A stretch of DNA of 33,197 nucleotides from Lutibacter sp. (GTDB taxonomy: Bacteria > Bacteroidota > Bacteroidia > Flavobacteriales > Flavobacteriaceae). The translations under genes and the position numbers were made by a program. Shown here piece after piece: positions 18,191-26,480 of the stretch. The notes under the pieces are model-generated. The model did no database searches, was not told where the DNA came from, and saw only the letters and a program-made list of their open reading frames with translations. The number at the start of each line of letters is the position of its first letter. Within the stretch, counting starts at the first letter, position 1. The stretch covers positions 1 through 33,197 of the forward strand of contig JAQVGD010000012.1 in the NCBI GenBank assembly GCA_028696945.1, written 5' to 3'.

Positions 18191-18811
18191 TTAACGGATA
18201 ACTCCACTAACTCTGTCAACGTTATCTTTTATTCTTGTAAAATGTATTGAGAGCTTGAATATAAATAAATATGCACCGTAATCACTTAAAGTAAATAATC
18301 GCTCATCCTTTAAGTCTTTTGATTGTAAAAGATTAATTGGACAATTATTTAGTCTATCTAAAAAGATTATTGAATCTTCAATTTGCCCTTTTATTTTTGG
18401 AAGAAAAAATATTTGTGTTAATTTCTGTTTTTTTATAGTAGCTATATGCTCTTCAATTTGTTTCTTGTTTTTTTTTGAATCTTTTAAAAGAGTTTCTTTA
18501 TATTTTTTTAAATTGAGTATAGGAGCATAAACAATTTGAGCAGGAAAACTTCTTAGATTTTTAGGGTCAATATCACAAGTATTTGAAAGAATTATACTAT
18601 TTGCTTCTTTTACGGTTGATTCGGGTAAATTAACAATTAGCATATTTTTTATTCCATCACCCTGAAAAATATTAGTTGAATTTTTAAGTGCTGAAGTATA
18701 TAACCTTGAATCAAGATTGTTAGGAAAATCTTTAAGTCCATCAAAAAGCTCTTTTTCAGATTTACTTGATAGAAATTTTGGAAGATATAATTTTATTTCG
18801 TCAAAATTCAT
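18191..18811 (-). CDS. Uncharacterised 206-aa protein with SNTCDID motif
   Basis: This is the third gene of a compact minus-strand operon. I cannot assign a family. Residues 95-101 or so read ILSNTCDID, a pattern (S-x-S/T-C-D-I) that I associate with uncharacterised island-borne proteins. It follows a GDGI... stretch and a predicted beta-rich segment. Then come a very Lys-rich helix (YKETLLKDSKKNKKQIEEHIATIKKQKL) and a C-terminal region with FTLSDYGAYLFIFKLSIHFTRI. No signal peptide or clear membrane segment is seen. It starts 10 bp after the 101-aa gene. Linkage suggests it acts with the TIGR04255 protein. Function unknown. Confidence 0.75.
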   Translation of the reverse strand: MNFDEIKLYLPKFLSSKSEKELFDGLKDFPNNLDSRLYTSALKNSTNIFQGDGIKNMLIVNLPESTVKEANSIILSNTCDIDPKNLRSFPAQIVYAPILNLKKYKETLLKDSKKNKKQIEEHIATIKKQKLTQIFFLPKIKGQIEDSIIFLDRLNNCPINLLQSKDLKDERLFTLSDYGAYLFIFKLSIHFTRIKDNVDRVSGVIR

Positions 18812-18821
18812 AAAACTTATA

Positions 18822-19127
18822 TTATAACAAATCCCAAAAATTCTTATTTACAATTTCTGCAAATTCTGAGTCTAATTCTTGTGAATTTTGTGTCAGCTCT
18901 TTTGAAAATTTTATTATAATATTTAATTTTTCAGAATCTTCTCTTTGATTTGTATCATAGCTTGTGATATTAGAATTATAACCCCAATGTGAGTCAGAAT
19001 TTTGAAAATTATATTTAGCTTCAAGAGAAGGAGTTATTTTATCATAATCCTCATATTTTAAGGGTAAGACTGTAGAACTAATGGCAGTCATTAATACTAA
19101 ACTCGTTAAATTAGTGCTTGTTCCCAT
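18822..19127 (-). CDS. Uncharacterised 101-aa protein, middle gene of the TIGR04255 operon
   Basis: This small protein starts 3 bp after the TIGR04255 gene stop and ends 10 bp before the next start, so it is clearly part of one transcript. The N-terminus has one moderately hydrophobic stretch (LTSLVLMTAISSTVLPL, about residues 8-24) that could be a membrane anchor or a buried helix. The rest is hydrophilic and Asn/Ser/Asp-rich and ends in a helix (SEKLNIIIKFSKELTQNSQELDSEFAEIVNKNFWDLL). I recognise no family. The spacing makes it a credible gene despite its length. Confidence 0.7.
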   Translation of the reverse strand: MGTSTNLTSLVLMTAISSTVLPLKYEDYDKITPSLEAKYNFQNSDSHWGYNSNITSYDTNQREDSEKLNIIIKFSKELTQNSQELDSEFAEIVNKNFWDLL

Positions 19128-19130
19128 GTT

Positions 19131-19844
19131 TTAATATTTTGGATTTAATTTTTTTAAATATTCATCACTAATTAACTCAAAAAATAATTTTTTTTCTATT
19201 AGATGACCTTCGTTAATTAGTGTTTCTTTATTGTTGAAAAAATCTTGAAGTCCCTTTGTCTTATGACAATCAATGTCAATAATTGAACCAAAAATATCAT
19301 TTGATTTTGCGTCATTTGATATTTGTAAAGTGCTGACAAATTTACCATTACTAAATTCAGTTCTAATTACACTTTTTTGACTTTTTAATTTTTTATTATC
19401 TAAAATAATTTCTAATTTAATATTATTAAAAATATCCTCATTGAAGAAGTTAATGTATCTTATTCCAAGTCTTTCAACTTCATTGATAATTTTTAATTCT
19501 TCTACTTTATTTAAAATTTCAAATATTTTAGATGAAAATTTTTTCCACCCTACGTATTTAGGATATGAACCAATAGCTAAAACATCTGGTCCGATTTGAA
19601 TAACAAACTCATCATTTGAAATACGATATAATGGTTTGTATTTAAAATTTGGGTCAGACATTCTAATTGGTTCTGGAATTTGTAAAATTGGTAGGTCTTC
19701 AATTTTACTAAAGTCAGATTTTAAAGCATTATAAATGATTCCAAAGATCGCGTTTTGATGAATTTTAGATGTAAACCTAATTTCTATCAAAGCATCTATT
19801 ATAGGGCAATTCTCAATGCTTTTAGGTAAGGTATTAGTTATCAT
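19131..19844 (-). CDS. TIGR04255 family protein
   Basis: The 237-aa product resembles the sporadically distributed TIGR04255 family. Its N-terminus has the typical 'P-I-I-(D/E)-A-(L/V)-I-E-I-R-F' signature (CPIIDALIEIRF). Mid-protein features are FVIQIGPDVLAIGSYPKYVGWKKF and LGIRYINFF, corresponding to the family's 'vqv..d....n....Y.gw..f' and 'lglRYiN.i' motifs. The biochemical role of the family is not known to me. It often turns up as a lone gene or small operon in variable genome regions. Here it heads a three-gene operon inside a tRNA island with a type I RM system, which suggests a mobile defence or maintenance function. That function is an inference. Confidence 0.78.
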   Translation of the reverse strand: MITNTLPKSIENCPIIDALIEIRFTSKIHQNAIFGIIYNALKSDFSKIEDLPILQIPEPIRMSDPNFKYKPLYRISNDEFVIQIGPDVLAIGSYPKYVGWKKFSSKIFEILNKVEELKIINEVERLGIRYINFFNEDIFNNIKLEIILDNKKLKSQKSVIRTEFSNGKFVSTLQISNDAKSNDIFGSIIDIDCHKTKGLQDFFNNKETLINEGHLIEKKLFFELISDEYLKKLNPKY

Positions 19845-19859
19845 ATTTAAATATATTCA

Positions 19860-19867
19860 CAAAGATA
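19860..19867 (-). promoter_or_regulatory. -7 element of the TIGR04255 operon promoter
   Basis: The minus strand reads TATCTTTG, a match to TAnnTTTG, 15 bp before the ATG. The upstream TTG element is not clear. Confidence 0.5.
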
Positions 19868-20098
19868 TATTTTTTGAATTAGTAAAATGTTATATTTTTA
19901 CTAAAAGTTATTTCAAAATATTGAACAACTTGTTATTTTCGATTATATATGACTTCTTAATATTAATGATTTTTTTGTAACTATATATTTTTGTGATATT
20001 ATTAATGGGTTGGCTAGTTTTATTTATAAAAAGGCACACAATTCGGTATCATTAAAAAACAGAAATAGTATTAGATATTGATTTCTCTGGGTTTTTTA
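19868..20098. other. AT-rich non-coding end of island module 1
   Basis: I see no credible gene here. A 14-codon frame beginning at 20004 has no homology that I recognise. The stretch runs up to the att-like tRNA copy. Confidence 0.5.
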
Positions 20099-20127
20099 GT
20101 CCTTAATTCGAGCCCAAGAGGAGGAGC
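20099..20127 (+). repeat. att-like degenerate copy of the tRNA-Asn 3' end (middle)
   Basis: GTCCTTAATTCGAGCCCAAGAGGAGGAGC matches the tRNA 3' end in 27 of 29 positions. The two changes (GG to AA) break the T-stem. The copy runs to the discriminator plus one base. The rest of the tRNA is missing, so it cannot be a working tRNA. It separates modules 1 and 2. Confidence 0.88.
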
Positions 20128-20136
20128 TTTTTAGAT

Positions 20137-20167
20137 AAAACCATTCAAGAAATTGAGTGGTTTTTTT
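20137..20167 (+). terminator. Hairpin terminator after the middle att copy
   Basis: AAACCATTCA and TGAGTGGTTT form a 10-bp stem (one G-U pair) followed by a T run. It probably represents the 3' flank of an ancestral tRNA-Asn transcript displaced by the insertion. Confidence 0.7.
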
Positions 20168-20301
20168 CGTTTTACTTGATTTTATTGCATTGTGGCATTC
20201 AGGAATCAAGCCTAAAAGTTGTGTAATTTTAGGTTTTTACAAAAATATTGGCTGGTCTAAATAGAAATAAATCCACATTTTTAACGCCGTTTGGTAAGGT
20301 A

Positions 20302-20505
20302 GTAAATACCTATTCGTTATGTGTTTTATGATTCATTATTGTTAGTAAATACCAACGTTATAAGTTTATTTCGACATTATTGCCGGTAAATACAAACATT
20401 TTGGTTATTTTATTTTGTTTGTGCATAATTATTTTATATTTTTGTTGGGAAATACTAGCGTTGTAATTTAAAAAGATGATTAATGATGGTAAATACTAAC
20501 AATAA
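20302..20505 (+). promoter_or_regulatory. Phased direct-repeat operator array of hipBA
   Basis: Five copies of (G)TAAATAC followed by a loosely conserved AACGTT-like tail start at 20302, 20345, 20386, 20448 and 20489. Examples are GTAAATACCAACGTTAT and GGAAATACTAGCGTTGT. Steps are 43, 41, 62 and 41 bp, close to whole numbers of helical turns (4, 4, 6, 4). Copy 4 abuts the -7 element and copy 5 overlaps the first hipB codons. The natural reading is a set of binding sites for the HipB repressor, laid on one face of the DNA. Confidence 0.65.
20415..20444 (+). promoter_or_regulatory. hipBA promoter
   Basis: TTG at 20415-20417, 19 bp, then TATTTTTG at 20437-20444 is a full match to the Bacteroidetes consensus. 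It lies inside the repeat array, so repressor bound at copies 3 and 4 would flank it. Confidence 0.75.
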
Positions 20506-20830
20506 TTGGGCTGCTATGAGTAATACTGCAATTATAGCAGTAATAGGAAATTATATAAAGGAGCAGCGTTTGCTTCAAAATAAATCACAGGCTAAATTAG
20601 CTGAGGAAGCAGGTGTAAACCGTTGGACAATTGGGCAGATTGAAAACGGTGAGGCAATTACCATAATTTCACTAATACAAATACTTAGAGCCTTGGACTT
20701 GTTGCACGTTTTTGATATATTTAAAATTGAACAACAAGTAAGTCCCATTGAATTGGCTAAACTGGAAAAACGAAAAAGACAACGTGCTAGCGGTAAAGAT
20801 AATGAAGAACAACCTAGAACAGATTGGTAA
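20483..20830 (+). CDS. hipB: HipB-like antitoxin, XRE-family HTH repressor
   Basis: This 115-aa protein has a helix-turn-helix of the Cro/CI (XRE) type at about residues 22-75 (IGNYIKEQRLLQNKSQAKLAEEAGVNRWTIGQIENGEA). A Lys/Arg-rich C-terminal tail follows. It should neutralise HipA and repress its own operon. ATGs exist at 20483, 20486 and 20516. I keep the upstream one because the NNWAAMSNTAI segment looks like part of the family N-terminus and the upstream context is A-rich. A start at 20516 would leave operator copy 5 outside the gene. The stop TAA overlaps the ATG of hipA (TAATG), as in coupled toxin-antitoxin pairs. Confidence 0.88.
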   Translation: MMVNTNNNWAAMSNTAIIAVIGNYIKEQRLLQNKSQAKLAEEAGVNRWTIGQIENGEAITIISLIQILRALDLLHVFDIFKIEQQVSPIELAKLEKRKRQRASGKDNEEQPRTDW

Positions 20831-22137
20831 TGATTACAACAGCATTTGTTAAGATTTGGGGAGAAACTGTTGGAGCAGTAGCTTGGGACGAAACAACAGG
20901 AATTGCCAGTTTTGAGTTTGATCCAAAAATAGCACAATTGGGTTGGGATCTTGCACCTATCAAAATGCCTATTTCTCAAACCAATAGAATATTTTCTTTT
21001 CCCGAACTTCGTAGGGCAATAAATAGCGAATTTGACACCTTTAAAGGATTACCAGGTTTATTGGCTGATGTATTACCTGATAAGTATGGTAATCAGTTAA
21101 TAAATGTGTGGTTGGCTCAGAGCGGACGTCCCATAAATAGTATGAATCCTGTAGAACAACTATGCTTTATAGGAACAAGAGGAATAGGAGCTTTGGAATT
21201 TGAACCAACCACGTTAGAATCTAATAAGCAAGCATTTTCAATTGAGATAAATAATTTGGTAAATATTGCCCAAAAAATGCTTTCAAAAAGAGACGCTTTT
21301 GGAGCCAACCTTCGGGAAGATGAGCACAAAGCAATGATGGAAATTCTCAAAATTGGAACATCTGCGGGTGGAGCAAGACCTAAAGCTGTAATTGCCTACA
21401 ATAAAGTAACAGGAGAGGTAAGATCGGGACAAACAAACGCACCAAAAGGTTTCGAACATTGGTTAATAAAACTTGATGGTGTAAGCGATGCGCAATTTGG
21501 AGAAAGTAAAGGTTATGGAAGGGTTGAAATGGCTTATTACTTAATGGCGAAAGATTGTGGAATAAATATGATGGAATCTCAACTCTTAGAAGAAAATAAT
21601 CGGGCCCACTTTATGACCAAACGTTTTGATAGGGAAGGAAACAATACAAAGCATCATGTACAAACATTTTGTGCGATGCAGCATTTCGATTTTAATGAGG
21701 TAACAAGTTTTAGTTATGAACAGTTGTTTCAGACAATGCGAATATTAAGATTGCCCTATCCACAAGCAGAACAAATGTTTCGAAGAATGGTGTTTAATGT
21801 ATTGGCAAAAAACTGTGATGATCATACCAAAAATTTTGCATTCCAGCTTAAAAGAAATCAGAAATGGGAAATTACCCCAGCTTATGATGTCTGCCATGCC
21901 TATCAACCAAACCATCGTTGGGTAAGTCAACATGCGTTAAGTATCAATGGAAAAAGAATAAACATAACAAAGGAAGACTTACTAACTGTTGCAAAGTCAA
22001 TGAATATTAAAAAGGCAGAAAACATTATTGTCGAGATAAGCCATAAAGTAGCTTCATGGAATGACTATGCCGATGAGGTTAAAGTTCAGGAAATCCTAAG
22101 AGATGCTATAAAAAATACTTTAATTAAAATGCATTAG
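20830..22137 (+). CDS. hipA: HipA-family serine/threonine kinase toxin
   Basis: This full-length (about 435 aa) HipA kinase has an N-terminal HipA_N/couple domain at about 10-110. The nucleotide-loop region GGARPKAVI comes next. The catalytic loop CDDHTKNFAF has Asp about 330 and Asn 335, and the DFG-like metal-binding AYDV has D353. In E. coli, HipA phosphorylates glutamyl-tRNA synthetase and induces persistence; the target here is unknown. The track starts at a TTG (20824). The ATG at 20830, overlapping the hipB stop by one base, is the better start. The key catalytic residues are present, so the toxin should be active. The pair is flanked by tRNA-Asn fragments, hence mobile in origin. Confidence 0.94.
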   Translation: MITTAFVKIWGETVGAVAWDETTGIASFEFDPKIAQLGWDLAPIKMPISQTNRIFSFPELRRAINSEFDTFKGLPGLLADVLPDKYGNQLINVWLAQSGRPINSMNPVEQLCFIGTRGIGALEFEPTTLESNKQAFSIEINNLVNIAQKMLSKRDAFGANLREDEHKAMMEILKIGTSAGGARPKAVIAYNKVTGEVRSGQTNAPKGFEHWLIKLDGVSDAQFGESKGYGRVEMAYYLMAKDCGINMMESQLLEENNRAHFMTKRFDREGNNTKHHVQTFCAMQHFDFNEVTSFSYEQLFQTMRILRLPYPQAEQMFRRMVFNVLAKNCDDHTKNFAFQLKRNQKWEITPAYDVCHAYQPNHRWVSQHALSINGKRINITKEDLLTVAKSMNIKKAENIIVEISHKVASWNDYADEVKVQEILRDAIKNTLIKMH

Positions 22138-22326
22138 ACAAGTTACAAACAAATAAAAATAAGGGATTGAATGCCAGCAAAAAGAATTTATTAAGAAGTC
22201 GTTTTTTTATTTGTAATAGAAACGATGTGGTTTTAGCAACGTTTATAGTACCATATCTTAAAAATACGCAACACCATAACACACTCTAAAATGATGTAAC
22301 CCTTGCTTTCCGCAAGGTTATAAAAC

Positions 22327-22354
22327 ATCAGAGAGTCCTTGGTTCGAGCCCAAG
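22327..22354 (+). repeat. att-like degenerate copy of the tRNA-Asn 3' end (right)
   Basis: ATCAGAGAGTCCTTGGTTCGAGCCCAAG matches tRNA bases 7829-7856 with one change. The acceptor strand after it (CGAATAAAGC) no longer matches. It marks the right limit of the accessory block. Like the middle copy it is followed by AGCTTTT. Confidence 0.88.
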
Positions 22355-22575
22355 CGAATAAAGCTTTTACAGAAATATAAAGTTTTTTTTGTTTTTATGA
22401 AACAATAAAACAAGTTCCAAGAAATTATTAAAACAAGTCTGCTTTTTGAGGTCGATTTACATTTGAATTATCAAAATAGTAATGAAAAAACTGGTGATTG
22501 GGCAATAATGATTTTTTTTACTAAATATATTCATTTGAATATTTATATTTATAGCATTAGTTTAAAATTTATTTT
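22355..22575. other. Non-coding AT-rich stretch between island and S9 peptidase gene
   Basis: No gene is seen. Together with 22138-22326 it forms the hipA to S9-peptidase gap. That gap also holds the imperfect palindrome TAACCCTTGC-TTTCC-GCAAGGTTA (about 22297-22320) just left of the att copy. Confidence 0.5.
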
Positions 22576-25410
22576 ATGAAAACATTTTTATCGATTTTAT
22601 TATTATTTATTTCATTAACAATTTCAGCACAAAAAAAAATATTGGACCATACCGATGTTGAACTTTGGAATACTATCAAGAACAAAACTATTTCTTCTGA
22701 CGGAAATTTTATGATGTATTCTTTGGAAAAAGGAGAGCAGGATCAATTTTTAAAAATTAAAGATGCCAATGCCAACCTAATTTTTGATTATCATAGAGGC
22801 GAAGAAGGTAAATTTACTTACAATTCCAAGTTTGCAACTTTTACTGTTAAGCCTTTTAAAGATAGTATCAGGGCATTGCAACGCAAAAAAATTGATAAAG
22901 ACAAACTTCCAAAAGATAGCTTGGGTATTTTTAATTTAACAGATAAATCCTTAGTTAAAATCGCCAATGTAAAATCGTACAAACTTCCTGAAAAATGGGA
23001 GGGTTATGTGGCTTATTTGTTAGATGAGGTAAAGGTTGATAAAACGAAAAAAGACGAAAATAAAGAAACAGATAGCATCAAATCAAAATCCACGAAAAAA
23101 ATAAAAAAAGTAGGGAAAGATACAGGTTATCATTTGGTCGTTAGAGATCTTAATTCAGGCAAGCAAGACACTGTTAAATTCGTGAAAGATTTCATTTTTG
23201 CCAAAGAAGGAAAGCGATTGGCATACATCACTTCTGGTGTTGATTCAACTTCAGGCGAAGGGGTTTATATAATCGATTTAACGAACAACAAAACCAATAA
23301 TATTTTTAAAGGCGAAAAGGCAAAATATGCGCAGTTAAGTTTTAGTGATTCAGGTAAAAATTTAAGCTTTATTGTTGATGCAGATACAACAAAAATACAA
23401 GTACGACCGAATGAATTGTACCTTTGGCGCGAAGGGAATAAACTTGCTAAAAAGCTGGTTGACAATACTACTTCTCCAAAAAATTACCTAGTTTCTTCCG
23501 ATGGAAAAATCACTTTTTCAAAAGATGAAACCAAACTTTATTTTGGCTTGGCAAAACCTCCAATTGTTAAAGATACGATGTTGTTAGACGAAGAAATTGT
23601 AAATGTTGAAGTGTGGACTTATAATGAACCTCAATTATATACCGTACAAGAAATGCAGCTTAAAAATGATTTAAAGAAATCTTTTGAAACAGTAATTCAT
23701 TTAAATAATAACAAATTATTTCAGTTGGCTACCCTTGAATTTCCTGATGCTGAAATTGGCAATGAAGGAAATGCACTATTTGCTTTGGTAAATACATCAC
23801 TGCCTTATGAATTGGAAAGTCAGTGGACTGGCCAAAATGCAAAAAATTACGCAATTGTTAATGTCAATACAGGTGAAACTATTGAAATATTAAAAAATAT
23901 AGTTGGACGAGTTATGTTGAGTCCTAATGGAAAGTATGCCTATGGATACAATTCTGTAGAGCGCACTTGGTTTACGGTAAATTTAGCGTCAAAAAAGCTA
24001 AATAACTTGACTTCTGGTAAAGTTTTTTATGATGAATTAAATGATTCCCCCGATGATCCCAATTCTTATGGAATGGCAGGTTGGACTACCAATGATACAG
24101 CGATTATCATCTACGACAGGTATGATATTTGGGAATTTAATCCAGATAATGACCAAAGCAGAAAATTAACCAATGGTCGTGACCCTAAAATTGTTTTCAG
24201 GTATGCAAAAATTGATGCTGAAGAACGATCTATTCCAGCAGATAAAGATTGGTTGTTAACCAATTTCAATGAAATTAATAAGTATTCGGGTTATTCTAAA
24301 TTGAATCCTAAAACATTAAATGAAGCGCAACTTATCATGGAACCTTACAGTTATTCAACGCCTGTAAAAGCTAGAGAAAGTGACAAAGTGATTTTTACAC
24401 GGGAATCCTTTATTGAATTTCCAAATATTCGTTATTCAGATTTAAATTTTAAAAAACCTATTGTAATCAGTAATGCAAATCCGCAGCAAAGTGACTATAA
24501 TTGGGGAACTGCCGAGTTGATAAATTGGACCTCTTTAGATGGGATTGAGCTTACAGGAATGCTTATTAAGCCCGAAAATTTTGATGCAAATAAAAAATAC
24601 CCATTATTGGTAAATTTTTATGAAAAAAGTTCAAATGATTTGAATAATCATAAACAACCTGCTTATGGGAGATCTTCCATTAATTACAGCTTTTACGCAA
24701 GTCGTGGTTATTTGATTTTTAATCCTGATATTCAATATCGTACTGGTTACCCTGGCGAGAGTGCTTACAATTGTGTTATTCCCGGAGTCACTTCATTAAT
24801 AGAAAAAGGATTTATAGACAAAGATAATATTGGGGTTCAAGGACATAGTTGGGGCGGCTATCAAATTGCTTATTTGGTTACAAGAACTGATATTTTTAAA
24901 GCTGCTGAATCTGGCGCACCTGTTCCAAATATGATAAGTGCTTATGGAGGAATTCGTTGGGCGACAGGCTTAAGTCGGCAGTTTCAATACGAACATACGC
25001 AAAGTAGAATTGGAGGAACTCCTTGGGAATATCCTGCCCGTTATATAGAAAATTCTCCCATTTTTACTGTTGATAAAATAAATACACCATTGTTAATCAT
25101 GCACAATGATGCTGATGGTCATGTGCCTTGGTATCAGGGAATTGAATTTTTTACCGCGTTGCGAAGGTTGGGAAAACCTTCATGGTTTTTAAACTATAAT
25201 GATGAACCACACTGGCCTGTAAAATATCAAAACCGTAAAGATTTCAATATAAGAATGGCACAGTTTTTTGATTACTATCTAAAAGGCGATTTAAAACCTG
25301 TGTGGATGGAGCGTGGTGTGCCCGCTATAGAAAAAGGTATCAATCAAGGCCTAGAACTAATTCAAGTCGAAACAAACATAACAAATTCTGATACACAAAG
25401 GAATAATTAA
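22576..25410 (+). CDS. Secreted S9-family (prolyl oligopeptidase-type) serine peptidase
   Basis: This 944-aa enzyme has a signal peptide (MKTFLSILLLFISLTISAQ). It is followed by a long beta-propeller-like region (about 25-670) and a C-terminal alpha/beta-hydrolase domain (about 680-915). The catalytic triad is visible: Ser758 in GHSWGGYQ, Asp847 in HNDADGHVPW and His879 in NDEPHWPV. The family cleaves peptides, often after proline or as aminopeptidases (DPP IV/AAP-type). The protein is larger than the usual 650-750 aa because of an insertion with Lys-rich segments around residues 155-185. It is probably periplasmic or exported. It is the first gene right of the island and is likely transcribed alone; 85 bp separate it from the exonuclease. 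Confidence 0.93.
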   Translation: MKTFLSILLLFISLTISAQKKILDHTDVELWNTIKNKTISSDGNFMMYSLEKGEQDQFLKIKDANANLIFDYHRGEEGKFTYNSKFATFTVKPFKDSIRALQRKKIDKDKLPKDSLGIFNLTDKSLVKIANVKSYKLPEKWEGYVAYLLDEVKVDKTKKDENKETDSIKSKSTKKIKKVGKDTGYHLVVRDLNSGKQDTVKFVKDFIFAKEGKRLAYITSGVDSTSGEGVYIIDLTNNKTNNIFKGEKAKYAQLSFSDSGKNLSFIVDADTTKIQVRPNELYLWREGNKLAKKLVDNTTSPKNYLVSSDGKITFSKDETKLYFGLAKPPIVKDTMLLDEEIVNVEVWTYNEPQLYTVQEMQLKNDLKKSFETVIHLNNNKLFQLATLEFPDAEIGNEGNALFALVNTSLPYELESQWTGQNAKNYAIVNVNTGETIEILKNIVGRVMLSPNGKYAYGYNSVERTWFTVNLASKKLNNLTSGKVFYDELNDSPDDPNSYGMAGWTTNDTAIIIYDRYDIWEFNPDNDQSRKLTNGRDPKIVFRYAKIDAEERSIPADKDWLLTNFNEINKYSGYSKLNPKTLNEAQLIMEPYSYSTPVKARESDKVIFTRESFIEFPNIRYSDLNFKKPIVISNANPQQSDYNWGTAELINWTSLDGIELTGMLIKPENFDANKKYPLLVNFYEKSSNDLNNHKQPAYGRSSINYSFYASRGYLIFNPDIQYRTGYPGESAYNCVIPGVTSLIEKGFIDKDNIGVQGHSWGGYQIAYLVTRTDIFKAAESGAPVPNMISAYGGIRWATGLSRQFQYEHTQSRIGGTPWEYPARYIENSPIFTVDKINTPLLIMHNDADGHVPWYQGIEFFTALRRLGKPSWFLNYNDEPHWPVKYQNRKDFNIRMAQFFDYYLKGDLKPVWMERGVPAIEKGINQGLELIQVETNITNSDTQRNN

Positions 25411-25495
25411 TGGCGAATTTACCTATCGGTAGGCAGCAGCTATTACCATTAAAAAATAAAATTTAAACAAATGAAATTATAAAACTATTATATCC

Positions 25496-26065
25496 ATGTA
25501 CTTATTCTTCGACACAGAAACAACTGGATTGCCCAAAAACTACAAAGCACCAGCTTCAGATTTAAACAACTGGCCGAGGTTGGTTCAGTTAGCTTATGTG
25601 TTTTACGACTATGATGGAGCCATAATAACACAAGGCGATTATATTGTAAAGCCAAACGGTTTTACAATTCCTGAAGAAGCTTCAAACATTCATCGCATTA
25701 CCAACAAAATGGCAATTAGTGAAGGCTTACCACTTTCGTTGGTGTTAAATGAGTTTTACAAGCTTGTAGAGAAAACAACCAACTTGGTTGCACACAACAT
25801 GGCGTTCGATGAAAAAATATTGGGTGCCGAATTTCTTCGATCTGGATACAGCAACCCTTTACCTTTTAAAAATCGTATTTGTACGATGCATAGCACTACC
25901 GATTTTTGTAAAATTAAAAACCGTTATGGGTACAAATGGCCTAAGTTGTCGGAATTGCATATCAAACTTTTTGGTTTTGACTTTGAAGAAGCACACAATG
26001 CCGCTGCCGATATTCATGCTACCGCAAAATGCTTTTGGGAATTGAAAAGGCTGGGGATTTTATAA
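25496..26065 (+). CDS. DnaQ-like 3'-5' exonuclease (DEDDh family)
   Basis: This 189-aa protein has all the exonuclease motifs. Exo I is FFDTETTG (D6, E8), Exo II is VAHNMAFDEKIL (D105), and Exo III is HNAAADIHAT (H167, D172). It resembles the proofreading epsilon-type domain but stands alone with no polymerase or partner gene nearby. Such solo enzymes act in DNA repair or RNA trimming; the substrate cannot be deduced. Cytoplasmic. The ATG at 25496 gives the FFDTETTG motif at the expected position. A bidirectional terminator lies about 300 bp downstream. Confidence 0.93.
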   Translation: MYLFFDTETTGLPKNYKAPASDLNNWPRLVQLAYVFYDYDGAIITQGDYIVKPNGFTIPEEASNIHRITNKMAISEGLPLSLVLNEFYKLVEKTTNLVAHNMAFDEKILGAEFLRSGYSNPLPFKNRICTMHSTTDFCKIKNRYGYKWPKLSELHIKLFGFDFEEAHNAAADIHATAKCFWELKRLGIL

Positions 26066-26366
26066 TGTATTATTAAATAGAAGGTAATATATAAGGAAAA
26101 GAAAACACAATAAACAACTGATTATCAATATAATAATGTTTTATCTTTTGTTTATTTTCTTTCAATCGGTTTGTAATCTGGATGGCGCGGATTTGTAATT
26201 GTGTTTACGAAATACCTTCATTATTGTTTTGTTATATTCGTTTAGTTTGAAGAAGGAATTGGTATTTTTAATCTAAAAATTCTCAGATGGTTCATACCTT
26301 GGGTTTCCTAAGAATATTTATAGGTTCTCAATTTCTTCAACAGTTGAGAAATACAGAAAATATTAT
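26066..26366. other. Intergenic stretch after the exonuclease gene
   Basis: No gene found. The only feature is a small inverted repeat, TTCTCAA ... TTGAGAA, around 26328-26353, before the strong terminator. Confidence 0.5.
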
Positions 26367-26396
26367 AAAAAAAGCCACCGAATTGGTGGCTTTTTT
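26367..26396. terminator. Bidirectional rho-independent terminator
   Basis: AAAAAAAGCCACC-GAATT-GGTGGCTTTTTT folds into a GC-rich stem with A and T runs on either side. It can serve the exonuclease gene (+) and the Asp-rich lipoprotein gene (-). Confidence 0.9.
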
Positions 26397-26480
26397 AAAG
26401 GGTTGATTTAAATATGTTCAAAAATTGCATTCAGTTTCTTTTCTGATTCATTAAAAACTTCACAAAATCCTGTTTTTTAT

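Larger units (their letters stand above)
7865..20127. mobile_element. Genomic island module 1: type I RM plus accessory defence-like genes
   Basis: The 12.3-kb block between the tRNA-Asn 3' end and its first degenerate copy holds a NUMOD1-like remnant and hsdM, hsdS and hsdR. It also holds an AAA/DUF4143 ATPase, a DUF262-HNH protein and a three-gene minus-strand operon. The boundaries follow from the direct repeats. No integrase, recombinase or transposase is visible, so the element is either immobile now or was mobilised in trans. The terminator after the tRNA (7873-7902) and another after the repeat copy (20137-20167) cap both ends. Confidence 0.75.
20128..22354. mobile_element. Genomic island module 2: att-flanked hipBA unit
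   Basis: The 2.2 kb between two tRNA-Asn 3' end copies contains only hipBA and its control region. No recombinase is present. It may be a remnant of a longer element or a small passenger carried by another island's integrase. Confidence 0.65.

Noticed and set aside
20004-20048. Short frame of 14 codons after a TATTTTTG sequence
   Set aside because: It is too short, its upstream box is at the wrong spacing, and no family is recognisable.
20099-20127. Second tRNA-Asn gene
   Set aside because: Only the 3' part is present and the T-stem is broken by GG to AA, so no cloverleaf can form.
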